From Spirometra erinaceieuropaei (Eukaryota; Platyhelminthes; Cestoda; Diphyllobothriidea; Diphyllobothriidae), in NCBI GenBank assembly GCA_902702965.1, contig CACRXP010000010.1, positions 272,377 through 336,376 on the forward strand: a DNA stretch of 64,000 bases, read 5' to 3'. The notes beneath the pieces were generated by a model. That model ran no database searches. It saw only the letters and a program-made list of their open reading frames with translations, and was not told the DNA's origin. Shown in pieces: positions 56,961 through 64,000 of this stretch; the first letter of the stretch is position 1, and the number at the start of each line of letters is the position of its first letter. The translations under genes and the position numbers were made by a program.

Positions 56961-57414
56961 CGACAAGGAGGTCACGTCTAGCGCTACACGGATACTCTGA
57001 AAATCTCCCTGAAGCACCTGCAGATCAACCCGGTAAACTGGGAAGACCACGCCCGGCACCGACTTGGGTCGAGGAGAACAGCAAAGACGGGCGCAGCAAT
57101 AATTCAAGCCAACTACATCACCGCCGCCAAAGCCGAACACAAGACACGCAAATCTCAACTGCCACCGCCGGCCCACAGCGTCAACGCCGACAAGGAGGTC
57201 AAGTCCGGCGCTACTAGGATACTCTGAAAACCTCCCTAAAGCGCCTAAAAACCAACCCGACAAACTGGGAAGATCTAGCTCAAGACCGACCTACGTGGAG
57301 GAGAACAGTGAAGACAGGCGCAGCAGTCTTCGAAGCCAACCGCATCACCGCCTCCAAAGCCAAACGGGAGTGAGGCTAATCTCAACTACTGCTGCCGCCT
57401 CACAACGCCAACGC
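56961..57414 (+). repeat. Tandem duplication of 227 bases in the RTE C-terminal region
   Basis: Unit 1 starts CGACAAGGAGGTCACGTC at 56961 and unit 2 CGACAAGGAGGTCAAGTC at 57188. Both continue with GATACTCTGAAAA, CTCCCT, AACTGGGAAGA, GAGGAGAACAG, GGCGCAGCA and ACTGC. Sequence divergence shows the duplication is old. It covers the TWRRTVKTGAAVFEANRI-like segment. Confidence 0.75.
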
Positions 57415-57965
57415 CCAACCACCTCCAACGTGTCCAAGATGTCAGCGGGCATTCCGGGAATCAAATGGACTTGTTGGACACCCCCAGACCAACTGCAACA
57501 CCTGGACTGCACCAAACGTCGTATCTCCGTCCACCTCTCCTACGCCTCCTGCGCCGTCAACTAACGTTGACCGCTCTCCCTAACCACCAATACAATCCTC
57601 CCCCTCTACCGCCTCAACGTCTGCAGCTGTGACGTCTGGCATGCCAATCAACAATACACACAATCCTGACAAACCAACAAGCACCAAAACCACCACCATC
57701 AACACAAGTGATGAGGACCTGACCTATACCTTTCCTCATTGCAACCGCACCTCCTTCTCACACATCGGCCTAGTCAGTCAATTGCGAATCCATAGTATAG
57801 GGACTGGCGAACCGGTGCCAGGAGCACCGACCTACACCTGTCGCATCCGCATCCACTGTCCACGCTGCACTCGCACAGTCACCCCCCGTATGGGTCTTTT
57901 AGACCACATGCACACACCACATGCCACACCAAACCAGCACATCCTCCCTAACCAACATCTTACCG
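57415..57965 (+). pseudogene. Zinc-finger tail of RTE copy 2
   Basis: The first finger near 57430 is TCPRCQRAFRESNGLVGH, then a C (C2HC type). A threonine- and serine-rich spacer follows. The second, near 57730, is FPHCNRTSFSHIGLVSQLRI, then H, with its first cysteine replaced by F. The third, near 57855, is HCPRCTRTVTPRMGLLDHMH. Flatworm RTE elements of this kind end in such fingers, presumed to bind nucleic acid. The partial loss of metal ligands fits a dead copy. Confidence 0.7.
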
Positions 57966-58369
57966 CACATCAACATCACACATCACAAGCACCCAACTAC
58001 CACCTTTCACGCAAGTGAACAATTCGCGTCTCGGCGCCTTCTCCATGAGGCCTCCCTGTTACATGTGTATCGGAGTCTGAGGCGAAGACGGTGCGTCGAG
58101 CACCGTGATTCGAAAGGCAACTCAGACCATGCAGTCTGTCCATTTGTGTGTTGTGTGGAGAGGTGGACTGGTGGGCTGAGAGCCAGGCCGTCACGGCTCC
58201 TTCTCCAGCGATCCGTGACAATCTCATGCAAGTGAGGAGTATGCTTGTTTTTGTATGTATGCTTTATTGGTAGTGCCTCTCAGTCAATGACTGTTTAGTT
58301 ACCCAATCTTGAAGGGTGACAGCCCAGGTAAAGTGCAAGGCCAGGTGTCTGCCTTCTAGATCAAAAATT

Positions 58370-58835
58370 CTGGAAGCGTGTGCTATGCCAGTATCAGCAT
58401 ACCATGGCCCTCGCAGTCTGGTATGCGCTGGCAGTTCTCTGACACCTGGTTCCCTGCCGGTAGATGTACTTGCGCTCCCGGTGGGTATGCAGGTGGTGGG
58501 CATGGCTGCCCATTCATCATCCTTGTCCTTCTGCCTCCTATTGGGGTGTTGTTGTTGTTGCTGTTGGTCAAAAACCTGCTCATTTGCCGTGTGGATCAGA
58601 GGGTGTGGAGTGAAGCACCAAGGTGCGGGCTCGGCCGTGCCATCCACCTGCACCCCTCCCCCCCCTCCAGCCTTCTTGACTCTGTCTTGACACCGGGTCT
58701 AGGTTTGGGAAGGCGAAGCGAGTGGAATAGAGGCTGTGCAGGTCCATTATCACTATAAACTAAATGTTCGCACAAGTCACCGTCCCTGCTCTCACTCTGC
58801 TGCGGAGCACACGGTGCACATCGTCGGATGCGACA
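58370..58835 (-). repeat. GC-rich dispersed repeat, minus orientation, 5572-type
   Basis: In reverse complement it starts at TCGCATCCGACGATGTGCAC and runs through GACGGTGACTTGTGCGAAC and CTGATCCACACGGCAAATGA. It then contains CAACAACAACAACACCCC, GGGAGCGCAAGTACATCTAC, and the end ACTGGCATAGCACACGC. It is one of the best-preserved copies. Open frames on both strands here are shadows of the GC-rich composition. Confidence 0.7.
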
Positions 58836-58893
58836 GTCCGACTGTCGAGTGGCGGGCTGATGGGCTGAGAGTCAGGCTACAACAGATCCCTCT

Positions 58894-59238
58894 NNNNNNN
58901 NNNNNNNNNNNNNNNNNNNNNNNNNNNNNNNNNNNNNNNNNNNNNNNNNNNNNNNNNNNNNNNNNNNNNNNNNNNNNNNNNNNNNNNNNNNNNNNNNNNN
59001 NNNNNNNNNNNNNNNNNNNNNNNNNNNNNNNNNNNNNNNNNNNNNNNNNNNNNNNNNNNNNNNNNNNNNNNNNNNNNNNNNNNNNNNNNNNNNNNNNNNN
59101 NNNNNNNNNNNNNNNNNNNNNNNNNNNNNNNNNNNNNNNNNNNNNNNNNNNNNNNNNNNNNNNNNNNNNNNNNNNNNNNNNNNNNNNNNNNNNNNNNNNN
59201 NNNNNNNNNNNNNNNNNNNNNNNNNNNNNNNNNNNNNN
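58894..59238. other. Assembly gap, 345 N
   Basis: An unbroken run of N between two minus-oriented copies of the GC-rich repeat. This is probably where repeat similarity stopped the assembly. Any frames through it are meaningless. Confidence 1.
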
Positions 59239-59269
59239 GAATGTACACCACAACAAATGTCAACTTTCG

Positions 59270-59610
59270 AGGTGGGGTGGCAGGCCCACGTCGCGTCAAC
59301 TGGGATCCCTGCCGCCCCCCACTGTTGTTGTTGGTTAAAATCCTGGTCAATTGTTTGTTGTGGACCAGGGAGTTTGGATTGGACCGCCTAGATGCGGCTC
59401 GGCTGAGCCATCTACCTGCGCCCTCTTCCACCTCCGGTATTCATGACTCCATCTTGACACTGGGCCCAGGTTGGGGGAGGAGAGAGTGTAGTAGATGCAG
59501 CGCAAGTCTACTGCCATAACGAGCTAATTCACCTGCGAGTAACCGTGCCTGATCCCACCTTGCCGTGGAGCATACGGTTAGCATAGTCGATAACGCCGGT
59601 GGAGTTTCCG
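59270..59610 (-). repeat. GC-rich dispersed repeat, minus orientation, diverged
   Basis: In reverse complement it shows GGCGTTATCGACTATGCTAA, then CCGTATGCTCCACGGCAAGG, GGCACGGTTACTCGCAGGTG, GTCCACAACAAACAATTGAC and CAACAACAACAGTGGGGGG. The order is as in the other copies. Confidence 0.6.
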
Positions 59611-60312
59611 TACCTGCTGAGTAAAACCTAGGGACGAGAAAGTGTCCGAAACGGAAAAAAATGAATAAGCCTTCCTTTGCCAGCATTTACTAGTAGGATA
59701 CTGCGAGCTTGCCGTGGGATGTGCATACTAACATCTAAAAGGTCGTAGCCAAATATGTCCTGGACACTTTTAAACGAGAACGTTCCGACTAATTAACTAT
59801 TTTCCACATCCGCGTACTTCCGAGCACTGAGTATTTTTACTAGCGTTTGGGCAAACGTATTGTTCGGGGGCGTAGCTCATGTCTGCATGACAAGAAATCA
59901 TGTTCACTCCGGTGCTGCATCTAAACATTCTACACAAGCCAGGCGGTCGGCGCTTGAGCGCGGTTTACCGATCGGGTTGGTCGAGCAAGCGGCGACGAAC
60001 ACAATGAACCTTCAAGCGGGTCGGACGCTGACGCCACGCAAGCAGAGCGCGGTGTTAATATGTCGCCCAGTGCATCGATCAATACTTCATTAGGGGCGGC
60101 GGCGGCAATATTTCCCTGTCTCCAGGTGTGGCAAAATGGCACGCATTGGGGTTCTCCAGGACGCCGTCCGCTGTCACCAGACCGACTAATACCCTGGACA
60201 CCTCCGTTATGGAGACTTGCTAGGCGCGTCTACTGCAGGGATAACACCATTACGATTGCTGCTGCTACTGCTGCCACTACTACTGTTACCGTTTGCTGCG
60301 GTTGGTGCTTCA
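59611..60312. other. Unassigned sequence between two repeat copies
   Basis: It includes a GCT/ACT triplet-rich stretch at about 60255-60295. No gene was recognised. Confidence 0.4.
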
Positions 60313-60775
60313 ACTAGCAGTTCGACCGTCGCATCCGACGATGTCCACCGTGTGCTCCACAGCAAGGTGAGGCAGGCACGGTGACTTGCGTGTGATTTAG
60401 TGAGTACAGAGTTGCGTCGCACCTACCACCTTCTCTCCTCCGCCCTCGCCTGAGCCCAGTGTCAGGACAAAGTCAAGAAGACCGGAGGCGGAGGAGGACG
60501 CAGGTGGATGGCGCGGCCGAGCCCGCACTTTGGCGCTCCACTCCACACCCTGTGGTCCACACAGCAAATGACCAGAGTTTTAGTCAACAACGTCACCACC
60601 ACGACAGGCCAGAAGGAGGAGGAGGAGGATGACTGGACCGCCGTGCTCACAACCTGTATACAATGTGGGAGCGCAAGCGCATCTACCGACAGGGAACTAG
60701 GCGTCGGGGAACTGCCAGCGCGTGCCAGGCTGCGAGGGCTATAATTTGCTCACCCTGGCATAGCAGACGCTTGCA
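60313..60775 (+). repeat. GC-rich dispersed repeat, plus orientation, 5572-type
   Basis: The 5' dyad AGTTCGACCGTCGCATCC, then GACGATGTCCACCGTGTGCT is complete. GACTTGCGTGTGATTTAGTG, GGTCCACACAGCAAATGACC and GGGAGCGCAAGCGCATCTAC follow, ending at CCTGGCATAGCAGACGCTTG. About 460 bases, the cleanest plus-strand copy. Confidence 0.75.
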
Positions 60776-60779
60776 TACC

Positions 60780-61072
60780 CATATGCTGTTACAACTACTG
60801 CTACTACCACTAACACCTCTATTACTACCTCCTTTAGTATGATTCCTATTGCTGTTTCTCCTACTCCTACCATTACTGATTCTTCTACCCAAGATGTGAC
60901 TCTAACTACTACTCACGACATTACTCCTATTAATGCCTGTCCTAATACCTTCACTGCTGCTTCTATAAGTACTCTCACTATATCTCCTATTTTCACCATT
61001 TTTACTGATATTGCTAATACCGGTGATAAGAATAATGGAAATAATGATACCACCAGTATTATCAGTCACTAA
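60780..61072 (+). pseudogene. Threonine-rich low-complexity segment, possibly an RTE tail remnant
   Basis: An open frame (minimum 60839-61072) is dominated by ACT/ACC/ATT triplets, such as SPTPTITDSSTQDVTLTTTH and FTAASISTLTISPIFTIF. It resembles the threonine-rich spacer before the zinc fingers of the RTE copies (48.99-49.25 kb). No finger follows. It could also be simple repeat. Confidence 0.35.
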
Positions 61073-61079
61073 TACTGTT

Positions 61080-64000
61080 CAGTAGACTAGCGATAGGAGG
61101 ACTGCCAACTTCCGTGATCAGTTGCTATTGCTTTGAGATCTGACTGCAACAGCTATCTTAAAATAGTCTTTGCGCTTGTATTAATCATCAAGGAAGTCGA
61201 GTGGGTGGACTATTCATGTTGGATTCTGTGACAGCCAGTGGGATATTTCAACCGGCAGATCATTAGAATCGGGAAGTAACGTAAAGCCCGTTTGTTCAGT
61301 AGAATCCGTTTGGAAGTGGGAATCCTCGCTGCAGCTTGAAAAACCCAGATGGGACTACAGGCAGGTCAGTTAGTAATGTTCCTTTTCGGGAGAAAACAAT
61401 GGAAAATCCCCAATTAAGAGCCAACTATTTTTCACAAAAGATGGAAATTTATCGGCCGCACGATACTCGCTCAACGACCATTGAAAATTGAGGCCGGTTC
61501 TTCCGCAAATTCGGGGAAAAAGTGGGCTTAAAAGTCGAGCTGTCAACGTCAATGAGAAGGAAAACCAGAATTGGCCTTTCGAGGTTTGTGTGTGATCATC
61601 GCCAAACATGCACCTCAGGATGAAAATCCCGACTGGTTGACCACAGAGCGCTTGAGTCAAACGCTCTACCACCTTGTCAACGGTTCCACGTCCTGTCGAC
61701 CGCCAAAAGACTATACAAGCTTACAGGAGGGGACGTCCGTCTACCTGCTGACTGCAGGTGGGGGGGGGGAGGGGAGAGGTAAAGGCGATTCTGTTCAGAT
61801 GAAATGGTTTCACATATGAGGCCTTTCAAGGCTGGAGCAGGGGTATGTCCGGCTGACGACGGCCAATAAGTCAGAAATGGCCGTTTCCTTCTCCACTGGC
61901 TGTCGGCAGCCCTTCGCATTTACCGATGGATAGTCTCCATAAGACCGCTTGTTAGGATTCAAAATCGGAGTTTCAGGGCAAAACCAAATCACCAGCACTC
62001 CACCCAGATGGATTGGCGAACGCCACAGCTATGCGAATCGACGAATCCCTGGGTCGAGAAAGCTTAACCTAACCGATGTTATTGAATTATTTCCCCCAGG
62101 AGTTATCGAGATGCTGCTTGCATTCTTCCGGACTGGCTTTCTCCAGGGGGAAGCCGAGGTATGACACAGTTGTCTGATCTACCTTCTAGGAGGGAGAAGA
62201 AACAGTCCCTGAGGCTATCCTTCCTCATCTCGTAGGCAGCAGTCTAGCCCAAGCCAGACGATCGGGAATCTCAGATGAGCGTGAATTTCTGTCGGACTGG
62301 CAGTCGAGATAGAACCAGACTTGGCAGCGTAACTAACAAAAGATGACTTCCAGGTGTCACAATTACAGCAGCTGGCTTGTCTCGCAAAATGTTAACCAAA
62401 ATTGTGAATTGTGTTTTCGATTGGAAAGGATGACTTAGATGTAAGATTTATTATCGCACAGCAAAATCCCGAAATATTTCAGCCGTACCAGGATGCCCAC
62501 TTTTGAATGAGCTTCTTTTCGTCCGCCAGCACAAAACACAATCGGTAAAAATGACCACACAAACAGTATCGATTTTTTCGTTGATGTTTGACGCATTGAT
62601 AAATTCAGATATATATTTTTTGAAGACGTGCTAAAAATGTTATCTCTGGTACTCATTTGGTAGAAAATTGGACCTTCAAATTTCACACAGGATGAAAAGG
62701 CATCTTAAAATTTGAAAACTTATCGAATAATTGTAAACCTGACTTGTAGTTGCATTCGAGCCTAGTCTTATCAAACTACACGCGGTATACAGTCCGTGTA
62801 AGGGAATTAACACATCCGTCTGGGTTAGTAAGAGGTCATATAGGGCTCACATAATTTTACTATAGATATGGACCATGTTGTATGCTTCAAAAGCACCATC
62901 ACTGGACGGACAGATGTGATGCTCCATGAGGTGATATCTCGCGATAATCGGTCTTACAATCCAACCGATGAAACCTCTTTATAATCGAGACCAAATTTCA
63001 GAATTTCAGCTAACTTCATGAGACAAGCCAGTTGCTGCATTGGAGCAAACTAAAGAGCCAAATTACGAAATATCGTGGCCGTTGACGTATGCCCGATTAA
63101 GGTCTACTTCAAACCAGGGCTACCATAAGTGTCAGTAGTTCAGTTCCGATTATTATCGCAACAATACCGCATCCGGAAGGTATATCTGCGTACCATTCAC
63201 ACCAGAGCATCCGTTGACGTGTAATTTCCTTGGCCGGGGCCGTTTTCAGTGCTGGATAGAATAAGTCGCCGTGAAACGTTACTCTTCCCGATTGGTCTCA
63301 ATAAATGTCGGGGATTTCGTTGGTTAAATAAGTTCGAAAGTTTACCCAGAATTGGGATTTGCCATCCAAACTGTCATTTATCCCGTCCATATAAATCAGT
63401 GTCCTTGAGTGAATCCGCCAACAGCATAAACCGTCGACGAAACTGCCAAAAACCGACAATGACGCACCACAAACCCGTAAAGCCGGTGCTTCAGGAATTG
63501 TTGTAAGCCGAGCACCTACGTTACAAGAGGCTTGCAAAAATTGAGCCCTTCAACCAGGACGCCAAGTACGCTAGTTGTAATACTACCCGCGGCACTTCGC
63601 AACTACTAAGGTATTCAACAGACACAGAAACCCTCAGGAACCCCGACGGTAGCTCCCAAAGTTCACTGATAGAAACAAGATGCATCGCTGACCAGGGACT
63701 TACTGAAGTCTAGTAATGCTGCATGAGACCAAACGCACTGGTTATAATTTGCAAAAACAGGCTTATCTTATTCTCCTCTCTGTTACCACTGGCAGCGTAT
63801 AGAACCTCAGCCTCTCCCACTGGGATTCGACGCACTTCCCGCAACTATGCAAGAACTGGGGGTTGTGACACTCACAGTTAATACGCACGACCGAGACTAC
63901 AAGAATGGCAGGGGCGCTCACCGATCGTTCATACGGAACTCACTCGTGTCGTTGTGCCTTACGGGCTCTCTCTCTCTCGATCCCAACCAGCATCCGCACA
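61080..64000. other. No recognised gene or repeat
   Basis: Frames are at most 100 codons and have no known motifs. A short GT-poor CT microsatellite (CTCTCTCTCTC) lies near 63966. Confidence 0.4.

Larger units (their letters stand above)
54915..58010 (+). mobile_element. RTE-type LINE with C-terminal zinc fingers, degenerate copy 2
   Basis: From 54915, ALLSLPAQYLRFGDELARRL precedes a triplet-repeat expansion. Then come ENASVENRW, LTVIGRANRQHQDWFDDNDA, NEWMKFFCAIKAVYGPRTKG, RWVGHFRGVLNRPSAIS, KASGSEAIPAEIYKHGGSQL and the RT core. The core has [69 protein letters not shown] and [15 protein letters not shown]. Past the RT lie a 227-base tandem duplication and zinc-finger remnants. At least six frameshifts. 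The endonuclease is missing. Confidence 0.8.

Noticed and set aside
58736..59431. Long frames on both strands
   Set aside because: They run through the 345-base N gap, so most of the predicted residues are unknown.
1..64000. Bacterial-type features, CRISPR arrays, rRNA genes
   Set aside because: No evenly spaced short repeats, rRNA core sequences or operon structure are present. Gene structure is clearly eukaryotic.

Overview
This is eukaryotic DNA of moderate GC content. Coding segments are short and separated by kilobase introns with GT/AG borders. Most of the rest is decayed non-LTR retrotransposons, Penelope-like elements, foldback elements and a GC-rich dispersed repeat, plus one 345-base assembly gap. 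There are no operons, Shine-Dalgarno sites or CRISPR arrays. The RTE-type LINEs with C-terminal zinc fingers, the CR1-type LINEs and the GIY-YIG Penelope-like elements suggest a parasitic flatworm, most likely a diphyllobothriidean tapeworm. That placement is inferred from remembered repeat types, not from a search.

Left part, about 2.6-25.6 kb: one minus-strand gene can be rebuilt from splice signals and codon phase. Thirteen coding exons run from an ATG at 25631 to a stop at 2637 and encode a protein of about 660 residues. It has a polar, non-helical N-terminal part and a long coiled-coil remainder. All twelve junctions agree in phase, but one exon (16363-16430) seems to lack one base. The introns carry copies of the GC-rich repeat, two foldback elements with very long inverted arms, TTAGGG-like tracts and Penelope-like endonuclease fragments.

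Middle part, about 27.5-47.2 kb: a field of CR1/Jockey-type LINEs. The best preserved (35.3-39.3 kb, minus strand) has ORF1, endonuclease and a 672-residue uninterrupted reverse-transcriptase frame, with a single frameshift between endonuclease and RT and a short ACTG-repeat tail. Its 5' side lies against about 950 bases of degenerate CCCTAA telomere-like repeat. Older CR1 pieces surround it, one of them split by an inserted element.

Right part, about 47.2-61 kb: two degenerate RTE-type LINEs with C-terminal zinc-finger remnants, a second Penelope-like fragment, and clustered copies of the GC-rich repeat around the gap. The last 3 kb hold nothing I recognise.

The most unusual signal is a 38-base two-stem hairpin found four times (13549, 26678, 50293, 54122) with identical spacing and compensatory base changes. 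It contains hammerhead-ribozyme-like core boxes. In two of the four cases it lies just downstream of a Penelope-like GIY-YIG region.
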